Part shown: one piece after another, positions 36,731 through 48,862 of the stretch
How the letters are laid out: each line of letters begins with the position of its first letter
Position numbering within the stretch: position 1 is the first letter of the stretch
NCBI RefSeq assembly: GCF_902150065.1
Contig: NC_044001.1
Coordinates: 18,047,439 to 18,111,438, forward strand
DNA length: 64,000 nucleotides
DNA from: Myripristis murdjan
Taxonomy: Eukaryota; Chordata; Actinopteri; Holocentriformes; Holocentridae
Direction: 5' to 3'
Made by a program: the position numbers and the translations under genes
The notes under the pieces: generated by a model
What the model was told of the DNA's origin: nothing
What the model saw: the letters and a program-made list of their open reading frames with translations, nothing else
The model's database searches: none

Positions 36731-39700
36731 ATGCACAAGCTCACTAAAGCGACGCTAGCCCTGAACGGAGCTGGCCGCTGTTACATCGCAGTAAAACACT
36801 GTCCTGCTGCTAAAACCATCAGCCGGGGACTTGTGTGCACCGAACATGTGAGTGATCCTGGCAAGAGTGAGGTGTATGATGTTATTATATCCGGAGGAGG
36901 GATGGTTGGATCCGCCATGGCGTGCTCCTTAGGTGAGTGATGCCCTCCCACCACTGGCTGTCTGACCTATAAACCAGCTGTCAGAGGCACTGTTGTCCTC
37001 CTTCCCCAAAATCTGTTATTTCCCCACAGGGACAGAGACACCCTGTCCTATACGTTCTCCTTAAAAACCTACTAAAATATTTAACAATGCAATTATGCAC
37101 CCTCTAAGTTGGAATTTGGAACTTATTTATTGTTAAATGTGCACATGCTGATGTGTGCCCAAAGGTGGGGAGCTGTAATTAACAGGAACATGTAGCCTCA
37201 AATCTCATTACACCAGGAATGCTAAAATTATTGCACATGTAAACACACAACCAGGCACACCACAAAGTTTAAATCGCGGGTTGCTCCAGTAACATTGCTG
37301 GGAATTACTCTTGCATAACTACTGTCATTTTCATTGCTTGAGGCAGTTGAAAGCCAAATGACATATAATGATTGAATGCAGATAGACATTATGTTTGCTG
37401 CACTGACAGGCATGGAGCCCAACTTAAAGGGGAAGAAGATTCTGCTGCTTGAAGCAGGCAACAAGAAAGTGATGGACAAAGTCTCAGACACCTACAGCAC
37501 CAGAGTCAGCTCCATCAGCCCCGGCTCTGCCACCCTCCTCAGTGGTACAGTATACATTCATGCAACCAAGACACAGAAACAGCACTATCAAATAAATGAC
37601 CACAGGCAGGGACGTAGTATCGTAGTATTCAATGAAGCATTCAGTGAGAAACTGTGTAAAGGATGGGTTAATTTGTCATGTTAATTTTTTTTCACAGTCT
37701 ACACAATTAAATGGGCTCTTGCACTGCGAAAGGAAAGTTCATCTTAGCCACTGACAAAAGTTCTTGCTGCAGCAATCAGCCTCCTGTCTGTGATTAAGCC
37801 TATTTGTGGTGCTTGTCTGTATAAATGGTACAAAGTACGCTGGGGATCAGACACTGTCCAGTCACCCAGGCTTAGCAGGGATCATACCTTGCTTCATTTA
37901 ACCCTGATGGGATCCATGTCACCTTGGATTCTTTATGGCACTTATTTTAATGTAAGATAACTGCTGTGAAAGCCAAGTTTTCATCCTTCCCACCCAGTCG
38001 CAAAATTCTGTGTATTCTTTTTCTAAGCATTTTTTTTTTTTTTAAAGTTGGCTCTAGCTAGTTTTCAGGGGAGAGCAGACACAGTCACACTACTAAATCA
38101 CATCCGGCATGACCATCGGCCCATTTGCCGCCAACATCTGCCCTGACCTGCTCAGACTTAATCCCATTCATTCTCTTCTACTGTGTAGACAGAAATAGAT
38201 GAACTAAATCGCACACACTTGTGTTTTCACTTAAGGAGCACGATTAGAATTACGTGAGACATATTGCTTTACAGCTTTGCTCAGTGAAATTTTTAACATG
38301 TTTTTGTGCTCGCTCAGGTGTTGGAGCGTGGGATCACATCACAGGTATGAGGTGCAAGCCCTATCAGAAGATGCAGGTATGTTGACCTTCTGCTCACTGC
38401 TTTATTATCTGTGCAACAGAGGACTAATTATCATTCATCAGCCAACATTACAAAACAAACTAATTTAGTTTAAGATGTAACAAAAGGATGTTTTTTGCAT
38501 ATATATATATTATTGTATCATAATATTTTATGCCCTGTGCTTTGGAGGATTGCATACAGCACTGATAGACAGGAGACTGGAAAGAGAGATGCAAAACAAG
38601 GTCATACACCGTACTTCAACTCATGACATTGTGAGAATAACATGCTGTAGTGGCTATAGCATGTTTTATGTTGAAGCGGGCTTTCCCGAAATCTATCTCT
38701 TTGGAGGCAAGTTTAGCTTTTCTCAAATCTCATCTATACTGTCTGATTTACTGCCATATATGTATTTCTGTCCCCCAGCAATTACCTCCAACGAAACAGC
38801 ACTGTACAATTAGGGGAGAGAGAAATCTGTGACATTCAGCTTCCCCTGAGTCATTGCAACACAATGCCATATCACTGGGCTATGTAATGTTTCATATTAA
38901 AATAGCAAACAGTGGTTTAATTGGGTGTTTTTATTCATTCCTTTTTGTGATTTATGCATTTTCTGAAACCATGCAAAATTCATGGCACCACAAACACAAA
39001 AAGGCACAAAACACATATTAAAAAAAAAAAAAAAAGACCATAGCCTGGCTAACCGAGGGCACTGGCTTCTCTCTCTGACCCAAAAACACCATAGTGCTTA
39101 TTTATTAAAGTCATGTTTGTTATGAAAAATAAATCATTCTGACGTTTTAAAATTGGTACTCCTTTCCCGTGTCTTCTAATTATGAAGATTCATGTGAAAA
39201 ATGGGAAGAAGATGAAAGATTAGGAGAGCGGTTGTCTGCAGCAAAGTGAACCCGTTTTACAGCTGTGGTTGCAGGCTTGGTCCCTCTTGTAAGATGTGGT
39301 CGGTGTGTACCAAACACTCGACCGCACAGTTTCTCTCTGGACCTAGGATGTCATCATGAAACGCTCTATGATGATTATGGCGATCTACCTCTCCCACAAT
39401 ACCTTAACTTTGCTGCTGCTGTTTTGGCCTCTTGTCTGTCGCATCCCAGCTACACAGTGGGGTCTGAGAAGTTTGGATTAAGAAGATCAGAAAACAAACC
39501 CAAATTTTTATTTAAAGCATATTTGTCAAACAAGATTACATAACTTTTTCACTACTGTAAGTCAAAGCAGTTGGTGTTTTGTATCAGCGCTTGGTGTGTC
39601 CAATGGTTTGCCGTAATCACAGCTTGCATTCTGTGTGGCATCGATGCTGCAATTTTATTTTCTTGTCTTCAGAATGTGAGAATCCACATTGTTGCAGGAG

Positions 39701-42700
39701 AGCTTCCCAGAGTGTGTCTCGTAATGTCGCTGTGTGTGTCGCCTTATCTCTCCTCAAATGTTCCCAGGGATGTTCAGTGGAGTTGAGGTCTGGTGATTGT
39801 GGAGGGAAAGCCATCCCTGTCAGCACCTCAGGCTCTTCCTTGTGTTTCGCTGTGTGTTTTAAGATTCATTGTGCCGCTGGAAAATGAATCCCACATGACT
39901 TTAAACCAGAGGGAACAACTGCTTGTCTCTGCAGAGTACAGTGTTATTTTTCTGTGTGTAGCTGCACCATCAGAGTCACCAACAATAGAAGAGACAAAGC
40001 TTTCCCTCACCTGAATATTTCCACAAACATGTTTTACCGTAGGTTTTGTGCACTGTTAAATTAACCTGTCATGCGGCCGGCTCCTCACATTAATTTGCCA
40101 GTTACAACCCGAAATTCAAACCTTGATTTATCTCTAAACAAGACTTTCTTCCAGTTTTCAACAGTGAATTTTTGTATTGTTTGGCCCATGGTAACGGTTT
40201 AGATTCATTTTGTCATCAAAGAAGCGGTTTGGAACCTGCTACTCTCCCATTAAGGCCACAGTTTGCCAGTCATCTATACTTTTACTAACTGGTCTGGGGT
40301 GTTTTCTGTTCATGTGGGATTTATATTTTGGACGCAGATGCTGTTTTGTCTCATTAGGATGTTAGTTGGACATTTTGTTCTTCAGATGGTCACTTCAGGT
40401 CTCCTTGGTCTTGGTTTGGGAAATTCTCTCCAGTGTGTGTTGTACTGTCCCTTGACAAACTTTCAGGTTTAGCTTCACTTGAGCTCTTTGACAGTTTTTT
40501 AACTCTCAGTAGCACAATTTGGCCTTGAGTTGCTTCACTAAGATCTTTTGATGTTGTTACACACGACTGAAAAATACATTTTTCAAAGTCAGAGCACTAG
40601 CAGTAGAGACAATAATGCATAGAGGACCATATTATTTTGGACAGTATCTGGTGTTAGTTAAAAGAACAGTTAATGATAATTAATGATGAAAAGAAACAGT
40701 TCAGTTCAGACCTTTGAACCCTACTGGATATATCACAGGCATAGTGTTGGAAAGTAGGTCAGCTCTAAGTACCATCCACCCAAGAAAATAATCAAACAAA
40801 AAACGCATCAAACTTAATTGCCTCCGTTTCAATATGCAGCATAAGGAGAGAGCGAGATGTTGTCAAGAGACACCCACTTCAAAAGACTGTTCCTCAATAT
40901 CCACTTTCAGGGGAGAGGATTGTGTATAAATCTTGCAAAAGACATAGTGACTCAGTGTTCTCAAACTCGTATCTTTTCCCCCTGCATAAAAAAGCCAAAA
41001 CAATTTTGGGGTTGGTCTCAGTAAATCTTTCTTCCCAACCGCTTATCACAAGCTGCAAACCTACTACCATTAGTGGTTTTCTGTAGGGTATATCCCCCTG
41101 CTTTATGGCAAGTTGGAAAAAAGTAGTGCAGCAGCATATTACTGCAGAATGATGGGGTCTGTCTCCATAGTTACAGCCCATGAGAGGATTAATCTTGTAC
41201 AAACCAAATCAAGTCAAATGCTGCCTTCAAAGCTGAGTGGTGAAAACTGTATCTCGTTCTGATGCTTTTACTTATGGGTAAATATTGACTCTGCCAAAAT
41301 GTTCACAAACATGTCAGTTTTTATTTGTGTTTCTAAAAAAAAAAAAAAAAAAAGTATTCAGAATCCACATCACAAAACACTATTTGATCTTCAGCTGCCT
41401 CAGAAAGCTCCATTAGGCTGAAGTGAACCGTCCAGCCAGAAGGGTGCTGGTGACCCTTCGGGCCCAGGGTTTGATGCAGGCTCTGCCAAACTCTGACAGC
41501 AGCTCACAACTTTGATGTGTTTAGTTCAATGAAGCTGTGCTTCTCTGTGTAGCTATATATAGGGAAAGGGGATGCACTTAAGGATAGACTTGTGGACCGC
41601 AGGCTTAATGGCCTCTCATTTAGGTTTGGGATGCCTGCTCAGATGCCCTGATTACATTCGATAAGGAGAACCTGCAGGATGAGATGGCATACATTGTGGA
41701 GAACGACATCATCGTGGCTGCACTCACTAAACAGCTGGACAGTCTTTCTGGTAAGCAAACACATGTCAATTATGATTTAAATTTAAAGGCCCCTGCACTG
41801 TTGCTCTATAAGACCTCTTGGTTCGTGTGCCAGGTGGCTAATGGACACTGGCTGCGGCAGCTAATGCCACCAGATTTGTTCCATCCTGTCCCAACGTTTT
41901 GTTTATTTGTACTGTCCCCAGTGCCTGTTTTTAAAGACTACTGCAGCTTCTGGAGCCATCCATGTTTTTCCTGCTATTTCAATCAAGCACCACATTTTGC
42001 ACACTGCAGAGACCCGGCATCCCATGAAGACACGTGGAGTGGTCCAGTGACCTATTTAAAGCTGCCATGTGCTCCTGTCTTTGCCGCCTCCTAAGAAGCG
42101 CTGACAGTGTATAGTGGCTGTATTGTTGTTGACATTAGACCAACTTTTGTGAGGTTTGCAAATAAAACTCTGCTCCGCGATGTGCTTGACAGTTAAAGTG
42201 GCATATTTATAAACAGGCTTTTCAACATTTTGCGCTAAACAACAGATGTGTGGTTACGGCACGTTTTGCCTCATGTGCCTCGCGTTGGTCCTCTTCCCTC
42301 TCTGCTCATTTTAGCCATGGTGTTGTTATGCTTTAGATGCAGCGCACGAGAAGCATGCTCCGCGCCAGCTGTTTTTTGATGTAACTCTGCTTTCCAATCA
42401 TTGTAAGCCAATATTTGACGCTCGTGTCCGGGAACCAGCAGTTGATCTGCGGATAGGGCTTGCTCCAATTCGGCAAGAGCAAACATAATTCAGGATCCTT
42501 TCATGTTTGGGATGACCGCCTACTGATATTTTAGGAAAACTGTTAGCTTTAGAGCAAAGCCCAGCAAGCTGGCAGCATGTGCAGTGTGGCGTGGTGTGCT
42601 TGTAGATAAACACTATTAGTCAATGCAATGTGGCAAGCCAAGACCATTAAGAAGATTGTCAAATGTGAGATTCGGCAGCTAGCCTCTGCCAGGGAGGAAA

Positions 42701-45700
42701 ACCAGTGGTGTTTTATGAGGTGGTTTATAGATCTTCCACTGCCTTGCAGCCAAACCGTTCTCTCTCTTGTTTTTTTTTTTTTTTTTTAAGGGAAAAGTAG
42801 CAAAGCACTGATTTAGCATGTCAAACTGTGATGATATGCAGGACATAGGCTCCTGATTCTTTTGTTGTGAGAAAACGGTTGCACCAGTTGAGACAGGGTT
42901 ATTCTATTTTGAGAAAAACACAACCTTTTCCTTTTCTGCAGCCTCTTTAGTCACCAGTTTTCTCTCATGGTTGTCCGTCAGATAACGTGCAGGTGAAGTA
43001 CAGGTCCAAGGTGGTGAAGTACACCTGGCCTATGTCCTACCAGGCGGCTGACTCCATCCCGTGGGTCCAGGTCACCTTGGACAGCGGGGAGACCCTTCAA
43101 GCTAAGCTACTGGTCAGTTCAGACGTTCACTCTGAGAAGAGACCGAATTTATGATGTACTTTGGTTTGAGTAGTTTCCTCTTTCTCACCCGGTTAAAATA
43201 ATGCTTCTCAGATTGGTGCTGATGGCCCAAACTCAATGGTGAGGCGGGAAGCGGGGATACCAACGGTCAAATGGAATTATGACCAATCTGCTGTGGTCGC
43301 TGTGCTGCACCTGTCAGAGGTATGATGTCATGAGCATCTTGTTCAACATATGTGTACACACACACACACACACACAAGGTTTAACTGATTGTCTTTTAAT
43401 GTTCATTTAATTCATGATTTCAATGCACACAAAAATTTCAGACACATACATTTACTTGGCTGAGTATTTTCATATGATGGTTATTTTTTATTACACATCA
43501 ATCCTCCATCCAACAGGAACAATCATAATAACTTGTTTTTATATATGATTTATGCACAGTGTATCAGCAAAATCTATACACTGATGTGCCACAGAATATC
43601 ATTATAATGTTTAATTAAATGAAATCTAATGTGACCCAGCCCACAGAGAACATTGTGGCGTGGCAGCGGTTCCTCCCAACAGGACCCATCGCGATGTTGC
43701 CGGTAAATTACCTCCACCATTTACTCTATAAGTTGTACTTACCGAATGTCCTAAGGTTACCTGAGGTTATTATAAAGTCTCACGCTCTGTGTATTGCAGT
43801 TGTCTGACACGGAGAGCTCTCTGGTGTGGTCGACCAGCCACGGCCATGCTGAGGAGCTGCTGCAGCTGGATGAGGAGAGCTTCGTGGACGCCATCAACTC
43901 TGCCTTTGTAAGCCTCTCTCCTGACTTCATCTGCACTGCACCACTGTTATTAGAGTGTAATGACCAGTGTCATGTTTTTTAAAAAGTGACCTTTACTCCT
44001 ATGAAAACTGGAACAAATTATAGTAGTTTTTGCAAGAATAGTAGCCTTGTAAATTAGTCACTTATGTCATTAGTTGACCAAATGAATACCCTATCCAATC
44101 CCCCCTATGTTTTAGATACAGTTTAAGGAACAATGAACTTGAGGCAATGAATTACATTTGCCCAAAATGGATACAAGATATTTCGAGAAATGTTCCCCGC
44201 TACCACAAACCTTAAGCAGCAAACTGAGGACAAGAAAATAGAAGATATTGTGACACATCTGTATTATTGTGTAAATATATGCCATGGGTTCATGTTGTGA
44301 TTTTTTCATAGCTCACACAAATAGATTTGGCACTGTTTTGTGCACACTAAACAATGTTAATATTGCACCGTGAGCACAATATTACCTCTCCATCTTTTAT
44401 GTTTGGAGAAAGTCCTTTTTCCCAAGCTGGCTATTTTTACTAGGCCTGCTGATGGACGGGGTCACCACGGTTGAGTCACGTTTGGTTTCAGGCCTGGTTT
44501 GCTAATTAAACCTGTGGTCTCCCAGTGTCGACCATTACTGCATGGAATGTTTTTCAAACAGAGCTAATTCAACTGCATGGCCTGGTCGGCATCTTCTTTT
44601 AATTAGCCCAGCTCCCGAAGCCCTGCCAAACCAGTTAGTTAGGGAGGGGAAAAAGCACTTTCGCTGGCCTGTAGTTCAGCTTTGCTCCTTTGTCAGCTAA
44701 TTTCTTTGTCCACTCAAAAGGATAATGTCTATGTTTTCTTTCTTCTCTCCTCTGACCCCTCTCGTTCTCTCTTGGATCTGTCTCCCTGACCTGTCTGCTC
44801 TGTCCCTCTGCTCCCACAGTGGAGTAATGACAACCAGTCGGAGTTTATTGAGAGGGCCGGCTCCCTTTTTCGCGGCGCCCTGTCCGTCCTCATGCCATCT
44901 GCTGGTTCGACCCGCCAGCTGCCCCCCAGTGTGGCAGGGATCGGCCCAAAGAGCAGGGTCATGTTCCCGCTGGGCATGGGCCACGCATCAGAGTACATTA
45001 GACACCGAGTTGCTCTCATTGGGTAAGGCAGTAACTCAAAAAATACAGGCTCACTGATTCAAAAGTAACTCTTGTATCTTTTTTTTATTGATTAGCAAGT
45101 TCCTACAATCAGCTATTCCAGCAGTGGCTCATACCCATTAACCTCCTCTTTATTTTATCAAATTGAGAGTTGAGTGTAAAGTGCTCCAGATGCAAGAGGA
45201 TGATGCTCCCACACCGTAAACAAAATGCTGAATGTTGACTGTTTGCATGGCGTGGGTCTTGTTTGTGTTTGCAGCGATGCAGCCCACCGTGTTCACCCTC
45301 TGGCCGGTCAGGGAGCCAACCTCGGCTTTGGGGATGTGGCTTGCCTCACACAGGTCCTCAGCCAAGCAGCCTTTAACGGGAAGGACCTGGGTCAGTGAGA
45401 GCTCTAAACAGACACCAGCGCTGCAACCATATCCAGTGGTTTCCCCTAAGCTCTTTTCCATAGCCCCAGCTCAAACGCACGCTGTTGATCTTGATTATAA
45501 AAAGCTTTGGCTTCTCCTCTAGAATTTATTTGATGTTTTTCTGTCCATTCTGCCAAGAACTATATGTCTGTTGCTTTTCATAAAAATGCAAATCCTGTTA
45601 TGTGATACTGTATTATTTTTTTTCACTCTATTGTATGGTCTGTTTTGAAGTCACATGGCAGACGTATGTTGACTTAATGCAGAAAACACATGAAAGATGC

Positions 45701-46832
45701 ACACAGCCTTAAATTCACTGCAAAAAAATGTAACATATTCAGTGTTAAAATATTGTTTTTCTCCAAACAAGTGAAAAAAATCTGCCAGTGGGCTAAGATA
45801 ATCCCACTTATTTGTAGCACTGTTTCACTTGTTTAATTTTTTTTTCGAGAATAGTTATAAATATGTTGAAACAATGGTGAATAAAGCATATCAGACCACT
45901 AGGATCAAGGAAATAATTTTCCTTACCATTTTCTGTGAACGGGATTATTTCATCCCACCATTAGTTATTTTCGGATTGAATATGAGACTAAATGACTTAA
46001 GATGTCAATTCTTTTGCAGTAAAGCACTGAAAACCACGCTCAGTGTTTTAAAGCCTGATGTTGTGTTTGTGCAGGAGCGATGCAGCACCTGTTAGAATAT
46101 GAGACTGAACGCCAGCGTCACAACCTGCCCATGATGGCTGCCATAGACCTGATGAAACGCCTCTACTCCACTAACGCCGCCCCTGTGGTTCTCCTACGCA
46201 CCTTGGGTCTGCAGGCCACCAACATGCTCCCACCGCTGAAAGTAAGTTTTCTCCGGCTTCCTGGTCAGCTGTGAAAGCAGAGGCCACCGCAGTGTCACTC
46301 GGCAAACATCAGCCACCTGTCAAACGTGCCGTAAGCCCCACCTCCGCTCTGGCCCCACCCTCTCTTCTGATTACATGGAGCTTTACTTCAGCAGTGTCTA
46401 TAATTTCCATGGTTCTGAACCTACTACTATGGCATCTAAGTTTAGCCCCAAATTTAGTGTTACCAAAAGTGTGTGGGTGGGGTGCAGGGCTGGCCCTGGG
46501 GCAGCGGACAGCGGTGTTGGCTTGTGTTTTCACACCCCTTTTATTACAGACCACTCATGTGAAATGGCTTTATTCCCTACTAAGTGATTCAGACCAAAGC
46601 AACTGTAACTGGTTGTAAAGGCATTTCACTATGGAGGCACAAAGTTAAAGCTTGACATTTTTTCCACATTAAATGTGAGCTCACCGGTTTACAGGTCTTG
46701 TATATATGTTTGCTGTGTTGCTCAGTTATACGTGCTCTTAGTAAGCGTGATTAAACCAATGCAGAGCCTGTGCTTCAATCTTTTTCACTTTTTCCTCCAC
46801 AGGAGCAGATCATTGCATTTGCAAGCAAGTGA
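36731..46832 (+). CDS. coq6: Ubiquinone biosynthesis flavin monooxygenase COQ6
   Basis: Twelve exons give 482 aa in one frame: 36731-36932, 37410-37544, 38318-38376, 41624-41750, 42982-43112, 43212-43319, 43640-43702, 43800-43907, 44820-45022, 45275-45390, 46075-46241, 46803-46832. Human COQ6 is 468 aa. The FAD/NAD(P)H-hydroxylase motifs are all present: Rossmann GGGMVG (residues 55-60 in [17 protein letters not shown]), the DG motif in [12 protein letters not shown] (Asp about 222), and the GD motif with its follower, [20 protein letters not shown] (Asp 380). About 45 N-terminal residues are basic and Ser/Thr-containing, as expected of a mitochondrial presequence. It is known to act in the matrix-side COQ complex in ring hydroxylation of coenzyme Q precursors. 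Intron 3 (3.2 kb) holds a Tc1 relic and intron 10 a MITE. The exon 7 acceptor (43637-43639) has a poor pyrimidine tract. The last exon encodes only nine residues, EQIIAFASK. Confidence 0.96.
39570..40560 (-). mobile_element. Degenerate Tc1/mariner transposon
   Basis: Minus-strand frames in coq6 intron 3 carry Tc1-transposase landmarks in order: a [14 protein letters not shown] stretch (compare VLFSDESKFE, the second catalytic Asp region, here Asp-Lys instead of Asp-Glu), [29 protein letters not shown] (compare QSPDLNPIEHLWEHLKR, the third catalytic motif) and HRMQAVITA at the C-terminus. The region for the middle QQDNDPKH motif is not recognisable, and frame changes and stops are present. Terminal inverted repeats were not identified, so the limits are approximate. 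It is an inactive copy inserted antisense to coq6. Confidence 0.78.
41751..42981. other. coq6 intron 4, unexplained GC-richer block
   Basis: This 1.2-kb intron contains a segment at about 42160-42620 that is GC- and CpG-richer than its neighbours. It holds overlapping minus-strand open frames of about 71 codons each, with no domain I recognise. It may be an old repeat or a processed-gene piece. A T run lies at about 42771-42788. Confidence 0.35.
43352..43377. repeat. (CA)n microsatellite in coq6 intron 6
   Basis: About 12 CA units, 35 bases after the donor of coding exon 6. Confidence 0.92.
45716..46020. mobile_element. MITE with CACTGCAAAA-type ends in coq6 intron 10
   Basis: The left end CACTGCAAAAAAATG and the right end AATTCTTTTGCAGT are inverted copies of each other apart from a few changes. 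The interior includes AAAAAATCTGCCAGTGGG and CACTTATTTGTAG blocks, which I recall from a common fish non-autonomous element with TTTTTGCAGTG ends. No target-site duplication is clear, so it is old. Its right end is 54 bases before coq6 exon 11. Confidence 0.65.
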
Positions 46833-46918
46833 TGGGTTTGTCTTGCAGTGGCTGTTGGTGGATCTCCAGTTACTACATGCTACACTGACTTTTTGAATGG
46901 ATTGTAAAAGTGTAAATT

Positions 46919-46924
46919 AATAAA
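46919..46924 (+). terminator. coq6 poly(A) signal AATAAA
   Basis: A canonical AATAAA lies 86 bases after the coq6 stop codon and is followed by a T/G-rich stretch (TTTTCCTCCTTTGTGTTTG), as expected of a cleavage site. Confidence 0.75.
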
Positions 46925-47449
46925 GATTTATTTTCCTCCTTTGTGTTTGCTTGTATAACTTGAGCAACCAAGACCAGAGCCATTGCTTTTTGGAAGGTCT
47001 ATCTGTCAACTTTGATCTGAGCGATGTGCTTTGGTGCAAAATATGTCCACGTCAACACATAGCTGGCCACTCTACAAGCACCCAGAGCAGATCTGAAAGA
47101 CTTATGAGGAATAATGATACATTACCGTTAAAGCCTTCACTATTTTGCACACAGTACTCTGTATTGCAATAGGGAAAAAAAGTTCATGAACTGTAAAATG
47201 CTTTATCCATGGTTTGTTCATGCATTTCAATTATGTAAAACACTTGTATCTCATAGTTGCTGGATGTGTGCAGTCAGATAATGTCAAATGTGAGGTTGAT
47301 AATATAATTTTATGCTCAAGTTGAACATTGAAGTACATTGTTTACCTCAGACCGCAGAGTTCTGAGTGTACTTTATAACATCTGATTAAAGAGAACCATT
47401 GTCTTGATATAGAAGTATAAACTTTAACACAGGAGTACATTTTTCATGT

Positions 47450-47455
47450 TTTATT
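47450..47455 (-). terminator. Candidate entpd5 poly(A) signal
   Basis: TTTATT here reads AATAAA on the minus strand, about 1.4 kb after the entpd5 stop. It would give a 3' UTR of about 1.4 kb ending before the coq6 3' end. Confidence 0.5.
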
Positions 47456-48862
47456 AAAACATACATGTATAGTACACACGTATTTCACTGACAAAGTCTT
47501 CATAAAACAATTTACATATATAAGTCATCAGGTGATTCAACTGATGAACATAGAGGCATTTTTGAGCAACTGTGCAGCATTAAGTTTTTGTTTGCAATGT
47601 GAAAGCCATAGTATTTCACTAATAAAAGTTTACATTGTGGTGTTATATACAGCAGTAGTTATTTATCATGTTGAATACTGAAAAAACAGCAAAGGCATCG
47701 CTTGGAGAGCAGTTACACAGAATGTTCAAAAGATATATTGGACAGAGTATTAAAATACTTTATAAGTAGATAATCTTTCAGTTATTTAAACATTTGTACA
47801 GTTCACAAGAAAAATATGACAAACAGCATTTAGTGTTTTTTGTGTTTTGAACCAACCAGCTACATGCCAACAAATCAAGCACTTGTGGGTTTAACAAGTA
47901 ACATTTCTGTTTGCAATTTTCTTTTTTATGTCTGTAAATGATGTTGTGGGATGCACCAGCTAACCTTGATGACAGGTTTTTGCATTGCTAGTCTAAAATT
48001 TAGTTCAGAACTGGGGCACTGCAATTTAGCCATGTTTGATAAGACCTTTTCCACCGGAGACAGAACAAATATACATGGCTGAACTTTCAAATACAGGCAT
48101 CAACTTCATACATACAACAGCAATGCAACACATTATTTCTCTGCAATGCTTTCTTAGCCCCCCTGAGTCGTGGTGAATCCAACACTCCTTGATGAATATA
48201 TACAACTCTGTAGACGACACCAAAGCAACAGATCATGTCTTAGCTACAATATCTGCAGTTAAAGTGTTATGTGCAAAGATGAAGGAAAAGAAGCTTTTTC
48301 ATCATCAGCCACTCTGTTACCAATGATGTCTCATGCTTGTCTAGCATCTAAGGGCAAACGATTTTTCCTGGTGGTGTAAAATAATTTACTACTTATTTAA
48401 AGAGAAGGTCGATTTGCAAGCATGTAGATAGAAAACGGTTGCATCTCTTGCAACCAGTATTTTCAAAAATTCCACTGTACTGTACAGTGCACACCAGGAC
48501 CACAGTAAGCACCAAAATTCTCTAAATACCATGACTGGTTGTATTGCTTCTTAACTACCCTCCACACACTAATGGGTAGGTCAGTAAGACAGTTCAGATC
48601 AGACACCCATAAAGAAGCAAACATGTAAACGCTTTGCTCAACAAAAATAAAGTCAGCTCACCAAATATGGGCTTAACTTACAGTAGAAATAGCTGGCCTT
48701 ATAAAAATATAGTGATTTCTTTTTCAACAGTTCTTGGGAGTATTTGCAGGTTGAGGAGAGGAAGGAGTGTGGTGGGGCTGATCAAGGGTGGATGGAAGAA
48801 GGGAGGCCGCACAGTGAGCGGCGGTCCCTCTCAGTGCCTGCCGCTGTGACAGTGAGCTGCCC

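Larger units (their letters stand above)
46833..48862. other. Convergent coq6 and entpd5 3' regions
   Basis: The coq6 3' UTR begins at 46833 and the entpd5 3' UTR, read on the minus strand, at 48862. The poly(A) signals suggest the two transcripts end about 0.5 kb apart without overlapping. AT-rich and without coding potential that I can recognise. Confidence 0.6.
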
